NCBI RefSeq assembly: GCF_018283675.1
Contig: NZ_JAGVRK010000001.1
Span: 2,604,001-2,668,000 of the forward strand
Source of the DNA: Metabacillus flavus
Lineage (GTDB): Bacteria; Bacillota; Bacilli; Bacillales; Bacillaceae
Direction of reading: 5' to 3'
Length of the DNA: 64,000 bases
A model generated the notes under the pieces. The model saw only the letters and a list, made by a program, of their open reading frames with translations. It had not been told where the DNA came from and ran no database searches. The position numbers were made by a program, and so were the translations under genes. Below, piece by piece: positions 38,341 to 47,414 of this stretch (positions are counted from its first letter, which is position 1; the number at the start of each line of letters is the position of its first letter).

Positions 38341-39612
38341 TTGAAGCCTCTTGCTTATAGAATGAGACCAAGAAAATTGGATGAAATAATTGGACAAGAG
38401 CATTTAGTTGGTGAAGGCCAGATCATCTCCAGGATGGTAAATGCCAGACACCTGAGTTCAATGATTCTTTACGGACCGCCAGGCATTGGGAAAACCTCCA
38501 TTGCTACAGCGATTGCCGGAAGCACAGAAACGGCATTCCGGACATTAAATGCGGTCATTCATAATAAAAAAGATATGGAAATTGTCGTTGAGGAAGCGAA
38601 GATGTCGGGCAAAGTCATTCTAATTCTTGATGAGGTTCACAGGCTGGATAAAGCGAAGCAGGATTTTCTTTTGCCTCATTTGGAGAACGGGAGAATTGTG
38701 CTGATTGGAGCGACAACGAGCAATCCCTATCATGCCATCAACCCTGCAATCCGCAGCAGATGCCAAATATTTGAACTGAAGGCTTTGACGGAGGCAGAAA
38801 TTAAGGAAGCACTGTCAAATGCAATCGTGGATAAGGAACGGGGTTTTGGAGAAAAACAAATTTCCGTTTCTCCTGAAGCTCTGGATCATCTGGCTGCCGG
38901 GAGCGGCGGGGACGTAAGGTCATCGCTCAATGCATTGGAGCTTGCCGTTCTTTCAACACCTGAGGATCAGGAAGGCGTCATCTCGATCGATTTAAAAACG
39001 GCCGAGCAGTGCCTTCAAAAGAAGGCATTTGCTCATGATAAAGATGGCGATGCCCACTATGATGTCCTTTCCGCCTTTCAAAAATCCATCCGCGGCTCAG
39101 ATGTTAATGCAGCCCTTCATTACTTAGGCAGATTAATAGAAGCCGGCGACTTGGTGAGCATTGCAAGAAGATTGCTTGTCATTTCATATGAAGATATTGG
39201 TTTAGCGAGCCCTCAAGCTGGTGCTAGAACGCTCGCAGCCATTGAATCTGCTGAACGACTTGGATTCCCAGAGGCAAGAATTCCCCTTGCGAATGCGGTC
39301 ATTGAATTGTGCCTGTCTCCAAAATCCAATTCTGCTTATAAAGCATTGGATGAGGCGATTGCAGATATCCGTTCCGGCAAATCCGGCGATGTTCCGGCAT
39401 ATTTGAAAGACGCCCATTACAAATCGGCTGGAAAACTTGGCCGCGGAATCGGCTATCAGTACCCGCATGACTATGAAAACGGCTGGGTCAAACAGCAGTA
39501 CTTGCCGGACAGCATTAAAAACAAGATCTACTACACTCCAAAAACAACTGGCAAATTCGAACAGGCGCTTGCACAGGTATATAAAAAACTAACCGGACAG
39601 CAGGACAAATAA
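38341..39612 (+). CDS. rarA: Replication-associated recombination protein RarA
   Basis: AAA+ ATPase of 423 residues (yrvN/MgsA) acting at stalled forks. Walker A is YGPPGIGKTSIATA, Walker B ILILDEVHRLDK, sensor 1 IGATTSNPYHAINPAIRSR, and the C-terminal tetramerisation region includes HYDVLSAFQKSIRGSD. TATAAT at 38300-38305 would place transcription start near 38312, so the ATG at 38317 would be nearly leaderless. The TTG at 38341 behind GGGAGAGA gives LKPLAYRMRP, which matches the family start. Confidence 0.93.
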   Translation: MKPLAYRMRPRKLDEIIGQEHLVGEGQIISRMVNARHLSSMILYGPPGIGKTSIATAIAGSTETAFRTLNAVIHNKKDMEIVVEEAKMSGKVILILDEVHRLDKAKQDFLLPHLENGRIVLIGATTSNPYHAINPAIRSRCQIFELKALTEAEIKEALSNAIVDKERGFGEKQISVSPEALDHLAAGSGGDVRSSLNALELAVLSTPEDQEGVISIDLKTAEQCLQKKAFAHDKDGDAHYDVLSAFQKSIRGSDVNAALHYLGRLIEAGDLVSIARRLLVISYEDIGLASPQAGARTLAAIESAERLGFPEARIPLANAVIELCLSPKSNSAYKALDEAIADIRSGKSGDVPAYLKDAHYKSAGKLGRGIGYQYPHDYENGWVKQQYLPDSIKNKIYYTPKTTGKFEQALAQVYKKLTGQQDK

Positions 39613-39646
39613 ACAAGGACACCCTTTGCAGGGTGTCCTTGTTTAT
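39611..39646. terminator. Bidirectional terminator between rarA and the SDR gene
   Basis: Stem ACAAGGACACCC / GGGTGTCCTTGT with loop TTTGCA (39614-39643), flanked by AAATAA and TTTATTT. Confidence 0.85.
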
Positions 39647-39651
39647 TTGAT

Positions 39652-40401
39652 TTAAGCCTGATTTACCGGACGCACAATAACTTCATTCACATTTACGTGA
39701 TCCGGCTGGGACACAGCATAAAATACCGCTTCTGCAATGTCTTTCGCTTCAAGTGGTTTCATGTCTTCAGGGACCATTTTCTTAAACATGCCTTGAACCT
39801 CTTCATCCGTAATATGGTTCGTCAATTCAGTCTGCACGGCTCCAGGAGAAATATTGGTCACCTTAATAGCGGTTTCCGCCAATTCCTTTTCCATTCCCAT
39901 GGACAGAGCGCGGACAGCGTATTTCGTTGCACTGTATACAGCTGATGTCGGGAATACTTCATGTCCTGCAACAGAGGAAACGTTAACGACATGTCCTCTT
40001 CCGGCTTCAAGCATTCCCGGCAGAACAGCATGGACCCCGAACAATACTCCTTTAATATTCACATCAACCATCTTTTCCCACTGATCTACAAGGTCGTTTT
40101 TCAGGAAGGACAGCAGCATGACTCCCGCATTGTTGACAAGGATATCAACCTGTCCGAATTTCTCTTTCGCCTGTTTTGCAAGCTGCTCTACATCTTCCTT
40201 GGAAGTTACATCTGTAGTTATAGCGAGCACTTCTGAAGAATAGGATTCTTTCAGCTCGTTTGCCAATGTGGAAATACGGTCTTCGCGGCGTGCTGCAAGA
40301 ACAATGTTAGCCCCTTCAGAAGCCAATTTTTTCGCGATTGCCTCTCCGATTCCGCTGCTTGCACCTGTAATGATAGCTGTTTTCCCTTTAATTGAATTCA
40401 T
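39652..40401 (-). CDS. Short-chain dehydrogenase/reductase
   Basis: Classical SDR oxidoreductase of 249 residues. The NAD(P) motif is TGASSGIGEA (about 13-22), then NNAGV, the catalytic Ser in VNVSSVAGHE and the YxxxK in AVYSATKYAVRAL. The basic residues AARRED after the second strand suggest NADP preference. It is a single-gene unit with its own terminator and a good ribosome site; substrate unknown. Confidence 0.85.
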   Translation of the reverse strand: MNSIKGKTAIITGASSGIGEAIAKKLASEGANIVLAARREDRISTLANELKESYSSEVLAITTDVTSKEDVEQLAKQAKEKFGQVDILVNNAGVMLLSFLKNDLVDQWEKMVDVNIKGVLFGVHAVLPGMLEAGRGHVVNVSSVAGHEVFPTSAVYSATKYAVRALSMGMEKELAETAIKVTNISPGAVQTELTNHITDEEVQGMFKKMVPEDMKPLEAKDIAEAVFYAVSQPDHVNVNEVIVRPVNQA

Positions 40402-40472
40402 GATAATCTCTCCTTTTTTACTCGACTCCCTATCTTTACCCTTTTAGAGCATGAAATAACAAAAAGGAGAGC

Positions 40473-40503
40473 ATTAAAAAAAGCAGCATCGAAGGCTGCT
40501 TTA
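40473..40503 (-). terminator. tcdA terminator
   Basis: Minus-strand stem AAAGCAGC / GCTGCTTT around CTTCGAT (40480-40502), then TTTTTAATG; overlaps the tcdA stop codon. Confidence 0.85.
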
Positions 40504-41268
40504 ATCATTTACCCGGCTTATTTTAATATCTTTGAGCAATTTCATAATGACGTGGCCGCCCATGATAAGACCTGCTACAGATGGAACCCACGCGTTGGAA
40601 GAAGGCGGCATTTTCGCTTTGCGGATCGGGGCATCATCTTTTCCGACCACCTTGCGGACATCTTCACGAATCACGATTGGGCTTTCATCTGAAAACACGA
40701 CTTCAATCCCTTTGTGGATTCTCTCTTTTCTCAATCGGGTGCGAATGACTTTGGCAATTGGATCTGTGTGGGTTTTTGAAATATCTGCTATCTTAAACCT
40801 GGTTGGATCAGTTTTGTTGGCAGCACCCATGCTGGATATAATCGGTATATTTCGTTTCAGGCATTCTTTCATTAAATGAATTTTGTATGAAATTGTGTCG
40901 GATGCATCGATCACATAGTCGAGGCCGTAGCTGAAAAATTCCTCATACGTTTCTTCGGTGTAAAACATCTTGAGTGAGATCACTTCGCAATCAGGATTGA
41001 TTTCCTTTACGCGGTCTCTCATTAAATCTGCTTTCGGCTTGCCTACTGTAGAAACAAGCGCATGAATTTGGCGGTTTACATTGGTAATATCCACATCGTC
41101 TTTGTCCACTAATATTAAACGGCCAACACCTGAACGGGCAAGTGCTTCTGCTGAAAAGGAGCCGACTCCCCCGATTCCGAGTACAGCAACCGTACTGTTC
41201 TTTAAGATTTCAATGCCTTCTTGGCCAATTGCTAATTCATTTCTGGAAAACTGGTGCAGCATATTCAT
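40501..41268 (-). CDS. tcdA: tRNA threonylcarbamoyladenosine dehydratase
   Basis: E1-like enzyme of 255 residues (yrvM) that cyclises t6A37 to ct6A in tRNAs. The ThiF/MoeB nucleotide site is VLGIGGVGSFSAEALAR, then VDKDDVDITNVNRQ and the later catalytic region SMGAANKTDPTRFKIADISK. It lies beyond the 6S RNA gene from aspS, the same order as B. subtilis. Confidence 0.95.
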   Translation of the reverse strand: MNMLHQFSRNELAIGQEGIEILKNSTVAVLGIGGVGSFSAEALARSGVGRLILVDKDDVDITNVNRQIHALVSTVGKPKADLMRDRVKEINPDCEVISLKMFYTEETYEEFFSYGLDYVIDASDTISYKIHLMKECLKRNIPIISSMGAANKTDPTRFKIADISKTHTDPIAKVIRTRLRKERIHKGIEVVFSDESPIVIREDVRKVVGKDDAPIRKAKMPPSSNAWVPSVAGLIMGGHVIMKLLKDIKISRVND

Positions 41269-41305
41269 TCACTCCATTACTGTATGTTTTATTGGATTTT
41301 AAGTC

Positions 41306-41339
41306 ATAAAAAACTGCATGAGCATCCTTGCCCATGCAG
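41306..41339 (-). terminator. Terminator after the 6S RNA
   Basis: Minus-strand stem CTGCATGgGCA / TGCtCATGCAG (41313-41338) followed by TTTTTTA. It stops both the 6S RNA and any read-through from aspS. Confidence 0.85.
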
Positions 41340-41351
41340 GTTATTGATTAT

Positions 41352-41555
41352 TTCGATGGGCTAAAGTCCCAATCGTGCCGTCGTGTTCATCCTTTGTTTT
41401 GAACCCGCTCTCAGCAGGTGGGTGCCCTGTTTTGAAAGTTCGCAAGTCCTTATAAAAGGCGTTTGCTCATTTCAAAAACGCGGGCTCCCAATCAAAAAAT
41501 TGTTCGGTCAAAATGTAAGGTATCCAACGAACACATCAGGACTCTTCCCCGTCTT
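41352..41555 (-). ncRNA. bsrA: 6S RNA (6S-1/BsrA type)
   Basis: The aspS-tcdA gap in B. subtilis encodes 6S-1 RNA (BS190). Here the minus strand begins after a strong promoter with a 5' segment GAGTCCTGATGTGTT that matches the 6S-1 5' region, and ends with GGGACTTTAGCCC, which pairs with the 5' GGGGAAGAGTCC to close the long stem. The length is about 200 bases, with the large central bubble region between. 6S RNA binds the housekeeping RNA polymerase and mimics an open promoter. Ends are approximate. Confidence 0.9.
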
Positions 41556-41562
41556 TGAAAAG

Positions 41563-41591
41563 ATTATACTATACGAAATTTCCGTTTTCAA
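41563..41591 (-). promoter_or_regulatory. 6S RNA promoter
   Basis: TTGAAA (41586-41591), 17-base spacer, TATAAT (41563-41568) on the minus strand, predicting a start near 41555. Confidence 0.85.
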
Positions 41592-41629
41592 GGGGAAACA
41601 GAAGGGTCGTTTCTCCCATTTTCTGTTAT

Positions 41630-43399
41630 CTACTTTCTTTTTCTGGCGATATGAAGATCATCCAGCTGTGCGTCGCTTGCCTGGCCCGGTGCATCTGTCA
41701 TCAGGCAGCTCGCACTTGCTGTTTTAGGGAAGGCAATGGTATCGCGCAGGTTGGTTCTTCCCGCAAGCAGCATCACAAGGCGGTCAAGTCCGAGTGCGAT
41801 TCCGCCATGCGGCGGAACGCCATACTCAAATGCTTCAAGCAGGAATCCAAACTGATCCTCTGTCTGCTCCTTGCTCATGCCAAGCAGGGCAAACATTTTC
41901 TCCTGTATTTCTTTTTCAAAAATACGGATGGATCCTCCGCCGAGCTCATATCCATTTAACACTAGATCATACGCTTGTGCTTTCATTCCGGCAGGATCAC
42001 TATCAAACTTATCCAGGTGCTCGCGCACAGGCATCGTGAACGGATGGTGGGCAGCGTAGTAACGGTTTTCTTTTTCATCGAATTCCAGAAGCGGCCAGTC
42101 CACAACCCAAAGGAAATTGAACTTGCTCTCATCAATCAGTTCAAGTTCTTTACCCAGTTTTAGACGAAGGGCGCCCAGAGAATCTGCTACCACTGATTTA
42201 CGATCTGCAACGAAAAGCAGCAAATCGCCAATTTCTGAATCAGCCGTTTGAATTAAAGCATTTTGTTCTTCCTCAGAGAAGAACTTCGCAATTGGTCCTT
42301 TTAAGCCGTCCTCTTCCTGCTTCAGCCAGGCAAGTCCTTTGGCACCGTAGGGCTTAACGTATTCAGTAAGGGCGTCGATATCTTTTCTGGAATATTTGGA
42401 AGCACCGGCTTTCACCGTAATCAGCTTAACTTCTCCGCCAGATTCCACAGCGCCGCTGAACACCTTAAAGCCGCTGTCTGCCACAAGCTCTGAAACATTC
42501 ACAAGTTCCATGCCGAACCGGGTATCTGGCTTGTCGGAACCGAAGCGGGACATGGCTTCATCAAAGCTCATTCTTGGAAGTGGAAGCGAGATCTCCAAAC
42601 CTTTCGCCGTCTTCATCACGTAAGCCATCATTTGCTCTGCCATGTCCATTATTTGATCCTGGCTCATAAAAGAAGTCTCTATATCGACTTGGGTAAATTC
42701 AGGCTGGCGGTCTGCACGCAAATCTTCATCACGGAAGCAGCGGGCGATTTGATAATACTTTTCAAAACCGGATACCATCAGCAATTGTTTGAAAAGCTGA
42801 GGGGATTGAGGAAGCGCATAAAATTCCCCTTCGTGCACACGGCTTGGCACAAGATAATCACGTGCACCCTCAGGTGTGCTCTTTGTCAAAATCGGAGTTT
42901 CCACATCCAGAAATTCCTCATTATCCAGGAATGACCGGATTGCTTTCGTTACGTCAGAGCGCATTTTGATTGTATTGTATAGTGCAGGTCTTCTTAAATC
43001 CAAGTAGCGGTATTTAAGCCGAACATCCTCTGATACTTCTTCCGATTTGTCCTCAATCATAAAAGGAGGGGTTTTAGAAGCGTTTAGAATGGAAACGGAT
43101 GATGCATGAACTTCAATACTGCCTGTTTTTAAATTCGGGTTAACGGTTCCATCTGCCCTCTTTGTAACAGTTCCTTCAATATCAAGGACATACTCGCTGC
43201 GTACATTGTTTGCCGTCTCCCAGGCTTCTTTAGCTTCTTCAGGATTTACAACAATTTGTACAATGCCCGTTCTGTCGCGCAAATCGATAAAAATCAAGCC
43301 GCCAAGATCGCGTCTTTTTTGTACCCAGCCTTTCAAAGTTACTTTTTCGCCAACGGCTTCCGGTGTAACTTCCCCGCAATAATAAGTTCTTCCAAACAT
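41630..43399 (-). CDS. aspS: Aspartyl-tRNA synthetase
   Basis: Class IIb synthetase of 589 residues: N-terminal OB-fold anticodon-binding domain (to about 105), catalytic core with motif 2 ([20 protein letters not shown]), bacterial insertion domain, and motif 3 ([24 protein letters not shown]). Downstream of hisS. A conserved repeat element separates the two, so both may still be read from the hisS T-box. Confidence 0.97.
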   Translation of the reverse strand: MFGRTYYCGEVTPEAVGEKVTLKGWVQKRRDLGGLIFIDLRDRTGIVQIVVNPEEAKEAWETANNVRSEYVLDIEGTVTKRADGTVNPNLKTGSIEVHASSVSILNASKTPPFMIEDKSEEVSEDVRLKYRYLDLRRPALYNTIKMRSDVTKAIRSFLDNEEFLDVETPILTKSTPEGARDYLVPSRVHEGEFYALPQSPQLFKQLLMVSGFEKYYQIARCFRDEDLRADRQPEFTQVDIETSFMSQDQIMDMAEQMMAYVMKTAKGLEISLPLPRMSFDEAMSRFGSDKPDTRFGMELVNVSELVADSGFKVFSGAVESGGEVKLITVKAGASKYSRKDIDALTEYVKPYGAKGLAWLKQEEDGLKGPIAKFFSEEEQNALIQTADSEIGDLLLFVADRKSVVADSLGALRLKLGKELELIDESKFNFLWVVDWPLLEFDEKENRYYAAHHPFTMPVREHLDKFDSDPAGMKAQAYDLVLNGYELGGGSIRIFEKEIQEKMFALLGMSKEQTEDQFGFLLEAFEYGVPPHGGIALGLDRLVMLLAGRTNLRDTIAFPKTASASCLMTDAPGQASDAQLDDLHIARKRK

Positions 43400-43441
43400 G
43401 TAAACCTCTCCTTACTTTCAGTTAAGCTCTGTTAAACTTGG

Positions 43442-43576
43442 CTGTTGATTTCCGTTGCAGGCGCTCGCTTTCCGCGGGGCGGGCGGTGAGCCTCCTCGCC
43501 GCTTTGCGCCTGCGGGGTCTCACCTGTCCCGCTGCTCTTAGCTCGGAGTCTACGCGCCTTCCACTCCAATCAACAG
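43442..43576. repeat. Bacillus-type GC-rich intergenic repeat with inverted ends
   Basis: A 135-bp GC-rich block with perfect 9-bp inverted ends CTGTTGATT (43442-43450) and AATCAACAG (43568-43576). Its interior (CGCTTTCCGCGGGGCGGGCG, GGGGTCTCACCTGTCCCGCT) matches a dispersed intergenic repeat I know from many Bacillus genomes. Outside it lie a further inverted pair CTGTTAAA (43429-43436) / TTTAACAG (43599-43606) and 9-bp direct repeats TTCAGTTAA (43417-43425 and 43611-43619). No transposase is present. Confidence 0.8.
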
Positions 43577-43648
43577 GTGTTAAAAATCAATATCAGGCTT
43601 TAACAGAACCTTCAGTTAAAATCATTTTGATCATTAAAACCTAGGGCA

Positions 43649-44926
43649 TCATTGCCCGTTAATGCGGGATAAAATAACTGTAGCAAGTTCTGTAATCGAG
43701 ACTTCCTGCTGCTCGCCTGATTCCATATCTTTTAACGTGATGGCTTCCCTTTCCAGTTCATCTTCGCCAAGAACAGCGACAAATCGAGCCTGTAAACGGT
43801 CTGCAGCTTTAAACTGGCCCTTCAGCTTTTTGTTCTCATAATCTCTTTCAGCAGATAAGCCCGCTTTTCTCAAATTATTAAGGATCGAAACGGAACGGTC
43901 TTTTGCACTGTCCCCCATATAAGCCACATAACAATCGATTGAGGACTGGATAGGCAGCTCTGCCTGTTCCGCATCAATCGCTGCAAGGAACCGCTCAAGA
44001 CTCATGGCAAAACCGATTCCCGGGATTTCCGGTCCGCCCATCTCTTTGACGAGTCCGCTGTAGCGGCCGCCGCCTGCAAGAGTCGTAATTGCACCGAATC
44101 CTTCCGCGTTGCTCATGATTTCAAATGCTGTGTGATTGTAATAATCGAGCCCGCGTACAAGGTTTTTATCAACGGTATATTCAACGTCCAGTTCAGTCAG
44201 GTAATATTTCACTTTTTCGAAATACGCTGCCGATTCTTCATTTAGAAATTCAAGAATGGATGGTGCTGATTGAACAAGCTCATGCTCCCGGTCTTTTTTG
44301 CAGTCAAGAATTCGAAGAGGATTTTGAGCAAGACGCTTTTGACAGTCTGAACAGAACTCACCTATTCTTGGCTGGAAATGCTGAACAAGTGCTTCTTTAT
44401 GTGCAGAGCGGCTATCCTGATCCCCGAGGCTGTTAACGACAAGCTTCAAGTTTTTCAAGCCTGCTTTCTGATACACGCTCATTGCCAGGGAAATAACCTC
44501 TGCATCAATTGCAGGATCATCGCTGCCAATCGCTTCAATACCAAATTGGACAAATTGGCGGTAGCGGCCAGCCTGAGGTCTTTCATAACGGAACATCGGA
44601 CCGATGTAGTAAAGCTTAACAGGCTGCTGCGCCGCTGCATGCATCTTGTTTTCTACAAAGGATCTTACAGCAGAAGCCGTTCCTTCCGGACGAAGGGTAA
44701 TGCTCCTCCCTTTGCGGTCCTCAAAGCTGTACATTTCTTTTTGGACGATGTCTGTTGATTCGCCGACACTTCTTAAAAATAATTCAGTGTGTTCAAAAAT
44801 TGGTGTGCGGATTTCTTTATATTGATAGGCGCTGCATACCTCTCTTGCAATATTTTCGATAAATTGCCACCGTTCAGATTGTCCCGGCAAAATATCCTGT
44901 GTCCCTCTTGGAACTTGAAATGCCAT
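43649..44926 (-). CDS. hisS: Histidyl-tRNA synthetase
   Basis: Class II synthetase of 425 residues. Start MAFQVPRGTQDILPGQSERW is typical; motif 2 includes GPMFRYERPQAGRYRQFVQF, the His-specific loop LVRGLDYYNHTAFEI, motif 3 GFAMSLERFL, and a C-terminal anticodon domain. Regulated by the T-box directly upstream. Confidence 0.98.
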   Translation of the reverse strand: MAFQVPRGTQDILPGQSERWQFIENIAREVCSAYQYKEIRTPIFEHTELFLRSVGESTDIVQKEMYSFEDRKGRSITLRPEGTASAVRSFVENKMHAAAQQPVKLYYIGPMFRYERPQAGRYRQFVQFGIEAIGSDDPAIDAEVISLAMSVYQKAGLKNLKLVVNSLGDQDSRSAHKEALVQHFQPRIGEFCSDCQKRLAQNPLRILDCKKDREHELVQSAPSILEFLNEESAAYFEKVKYYLTELDVEYTVDKNLVRGLDYYNHTAFEIMSNAEGFGAITTLAGGGRYSGLVKEMGGPEIPGIGFAMSLERFLAAIDAEQAELPIQSSIDCYVAYMGDSAKDRSVSILNNLRKAGLSAERDYENKKLKGQFKAADRLQARFVAVLGEDELEREAITLKDMESGEQQEVSITELATVILSRINGQ

Positions 44927-45025
44927 TTTTCATCACTCCTGCATCATTAAAAATAAAAATCCGCTTCAGAAACTCCCTTTTCCAGGCAGTCTCTTGCCTT
45001 CAAGCGCGCTCCAGTCAACAGAGCT

Positions 45026-45319
45026 AAAAATAAAAAAACTCCCATCCCTGCATAATCGCAGGGACGAGAGTTAATACCCGTGGTTCCACCCTAGTTGAAG
45101 CCCCATTATTCAGGCTTCCGCTCATAACCTTTAACGCCGGCTGCGTCCTTCTCCTACTAAGCGCAAGCTTTTCAGAAAGAAACCTAAGGAGTGTTCATTC
45201 ATTGGATCATCATGGAGAAATGCTTTCAGCCAAGGCATTTCATCTCTTTCCACGTGTAGTTCCAGCTACTTTTCTCCCTCACTGGTTGTTCATATGTATA
45301 ACCTTCATGGTTCGAATTT
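45026..45319 (-). ncRNA. T-box riboswitch, histidine specifier, upstream of hisS
   Basis: The T-box AGGGTGGAACCACGGG is at 45077-45092. The likely specifier CAC (His) lies in GAA-CAC-TCC at 45191-45193. The terminator stem AACTCTCGTCCCTGCG with its complement (45034-45072) ends in TTTTTTTATTTTT. Stem I spans roughly 45180-45310. The variable T-box base is A, which would not pair with C73 of tRNA-His. The leader should respond to uncharged tRNA-His. Confidence 0.92.
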
Positions 45320-45325
45320 TATCTT

Positions 45326-45354
45326 ATCATACGCATGCACGCTTGTCATGTCAA
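45326..45354 (-). promoter_or_regulatory. hisS promoter
   Basis: TTGACA (45349-45354), 17-base spacer and TATGAT (45326-45331) on the minus strand. The -35 overlaps the end of the upstream YrzK-like gene. Confidence 0.85.
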
Positions 45355-45527
45355 GATTGGCGCAAATATTTTTTCAAATTTCTTACCTCTCTCAATGTTA
45401 AACCAAATTCTGAAGCAAGTTCCATTGAGGATGAATCCTTTCCTGCTTTTGAGAGTGCGTGCAGGTCGGCCGAAAACAAATTTCCCGGTGACTGATGGGC
45501 CATTTCTCCTTTTTCACTGTATCTCAT
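45351..45527 (-). CDS. yrzK: YrzK-like small helical protein
   Basis: 58 residues starting MRYSEKGEMAHQSPG, with a C-terminal helix-turn-helix-like part (MELASEFGLTLREVRNLKKY). GAAAGGGG about eight bases ahead supports the ATG at 45527. B. subtilis has a small gene, yrzK, at the same place between hisS and yrvJ; the name is given on position and pattern only. Function unknown. Confidence 0.65.
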   Translation of the reverse strand: MRYSEKGEMAHQSPGNLFSADLHALSKAGKDSSSMELASEFGLTLREVRNLKKYLRQS

Positions 45528-45646
45528 TCTGTCAGCCCCTTTCGTAAGATACATTTTAGCCTGCCCAAATTGACGAAAAATTATTTCAAACGAACCACGG
45601 AATTGACGATATAATGATAGAAGTCAGGGTTAAAAAGGGGGTTCTT

Positions 45647-47362
45647 ATGTATAAAAGGATAACTAGCTCAATTTTGTGTATGATTCTGCTCTTTACAATC
45701 ATTCCCGGAGAACCGTTTTATGCAGATGCTGCTCCGAAGGAAACGGCGAAAATCTTAAACGATACTCTTAATATTCGCAAAGGGCCAGGATTAAGCTATG
45801 GAATCGAAGCAATTGCACGCAAAGACGAAAAGTATGGAGTTATTGAAAGAAACAAGGATTGGGTAAAGCTTGATTTGCCGGGAAACCGGACAGGCTGGGC
45901 TGCTACTTGGCTTGTGCAAATTCAATCAGGAGCAGAAGAAGAGACCATTTATTCGAATGCCGAGGATGTCAGGATCCGCAAAGGACCGGGAACCAGCCAT
46001 GCTGTCGTTGGCACCTTCCCGTTAGGAAAACAGGCAGTATTAGTGAAAAAGCAGGGCGACTGGTCAAACATCTCGTATAACGGGGTAAGAGGATGGATTT
46101 CGTCACGGTATGCTTCTTCCTCCGTAAAGGATTCGGAAGCTAAAAACGCTGCTCAGAGGCCATTAGGATACATAACAGCGTCTTCCCTGAATGTAAGGTC
46201 TGCCCCTTCGTCTGCAAGCTCGCTGCTTGGGTCGGTGAAAAAAGGGACTGAAGTTGCCATTTTGAAATCTGAGGGTACCTGGCTTAGAATTTCCTATAGC
46301 GGAAAGACAGGCTGGGTAAGCCGTGACTATGTAAAGAGCGGCAGTCTTGAAAGCCAGATTAAAACAGAACAAACAGGTGTAGTAACAGCGGCATCCTTAA
46401 ACGTCCGGAATGCCCCTTCCCTTACTGGGGGATTAGCTGGAAAAGTGTTAAAAAACGAACAGGTATCCATTCTTGAAGAAAAATACAGCTGGACAAAAAT
46501 CCGGTTTAACAGAAGTCAGACAGGCTGGGTTTCCTCGCTTTATATCAAAGCATCAGAAACAGGATCTCAAAAGGAGAAAACTCCCAAAAACAGTGGAGCA
46601 ATACGGCTGATTTCAGACGGGACGAATATTCGTTCCTCCGCTTCCGTAAACAGCTCGGTCATTGCAAGAGGGAAAACAGGCCAGACATACACCGTGCTAT
46701 CGCTGCAAAACGATTGGTACAAAATAAAGCTGTCCGGTGGCAGGACAGGCTATGTTGCTGGCTGGCTGGCTGAGGACGCGGAATTTGGCAAAACAGTCAA
46801 TCGCCCGGGAGAGTCAAAGTCCCTCAAGGGGAAAACGATTGTTATTGACCCGGGACATGGCGGTATAGACGGGGGGACGTCAGGATCCGGCGGAACCCTG
46901 GAAAAATCCCTGACAATGAAAACAGCCGGCTACCTGTCGGGCGAGCTGCAGTCAGAGGGTGCCAATGTTGTCATGACAAGAAGCTCAGATTTGTATATCA
47001 GCCTGAGCTCAAGAGTCACTACAGCTCAATTACGATCAGCGGATGCCTTTATCAGCCTTCATTACGACAGCAGCTCAAATAAAACAGTCAGAGGGATGAC
47101 CGTTTATTACTATCATTCCTCCGGCCAGAAATTAGCTCTGCCAATAAAAGAGGAACTGATTAAGAATACAAGATCAGCAGACCGCGGTGTCCGATTCGGA
47201 GACTACCATGTTATCAGAGAGAACAGCCGCCCATCCATCTTAATAGAACTAGGCTATTTAAGCAGCATTACAGATGAAATGACGGTTAACTCGAACTCCT
47301 TTCAGAAAAATGCAGTGCACGGCATTACGGAAGGACTTAAAGACTATTTCACCCAGCAATAG
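45647..47362 (+). CDS. yrvJ: N-acetylmuramoyl-L-alanine amidase YrvJ with five SH3b domains
   Basis: Secreted autolysin-type enzyme of 571 residues. A signal peptide (ITSSILCMILLFTIIPGEPF, cut near YADA) precedes five bacterial SH3 domains (each with NIR/NVR ... GW motifs, about 30-390) that bind wall peptides. The C-terminal Amidase_3 domain (about 395-571) has zinc ligands in IDPGHGG, LEKS and SLHYDS and the catalytic Glu in ILIELGYLS. AAAAAGGGGG sets the start at 45647. Confidence 0.93.
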   Translation: MYKRITSSILCMILLFTIIPGEPFYADAAPKETAKILNDTLNIRKGPGLSYGIEAIARKDEKYGVIERNKDWVKLDLPGNRTGWAATWLVQIQSGAEEETIYSNAEDVRIRKGPGTSHAVVGTFPLGKQAVLVKKQGDWSNISYNGVRGWISSRYASSSVKDSEAKNAAQRPLGYITASSLNVRSAPSSASSLLGSVKKGTEVAILKSEGTWLRISYSGKTGWVSRDYVKSGSLESQIKTEQTGVVTAASLNVRNAPSLTGGLAGKVLKNEQVSILEEKYSWTKIRFNRSQTGWVSSLYIKASETGSQKEKTPKNSGAIRLISDGTNIRSSASVNSSVIARGKTGQTYTVLSLQNDWYKIKLSGGRTGYVAGWLAEDAEFGKTVNRPGESKSLKGKTIVIDPGHGGIDGGTSGSGGTLEKSLTMKTAGYLSGELQSEGANVVMTRSSDLYISLSSRVTTAQLRSADAFISLHYDSSSNKTVRGMTVYYYHSSGQKLALPIKEELIKNTRSADRGVRFGDYHVIRENSRPSILIELGYLSSITDEMTVNSNSFQKNAVHGITEGLKDYFTQQ

Positions 47363-47378
47363 AAAAGCTGAAGAAACG

Positions 47379-47412
47379 AAAAAGGAAGCCGCAAATGCGG
47401 CTTCCTTTTTTC
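47379..47412. terminator. Bidirectional terminator between yrvJ and dtd
   Basis: Perfect stem AAAGGAAGCCGC / GCGGCTTCCTTT with loop AAAT (47381-47408), T-run on the plus strand and A-rich flank on the other. Confidence 0.9.
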
Positions 47413-47414
47413 AG

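Noticed and set aside
43438-43644. Plus-strand ORF in the hisS-aspS gap
   Set aside because: It is a translation of the GC-rich intergenic repeat, without ribosome site or family likeness.
44941-45024. Possible decayed second copy of the intergenic repeat upstream of hisS
   Set aside because: Only short fragments (for example GCGCGCTCCAGTCAACAG) resemble it, not enough to call.
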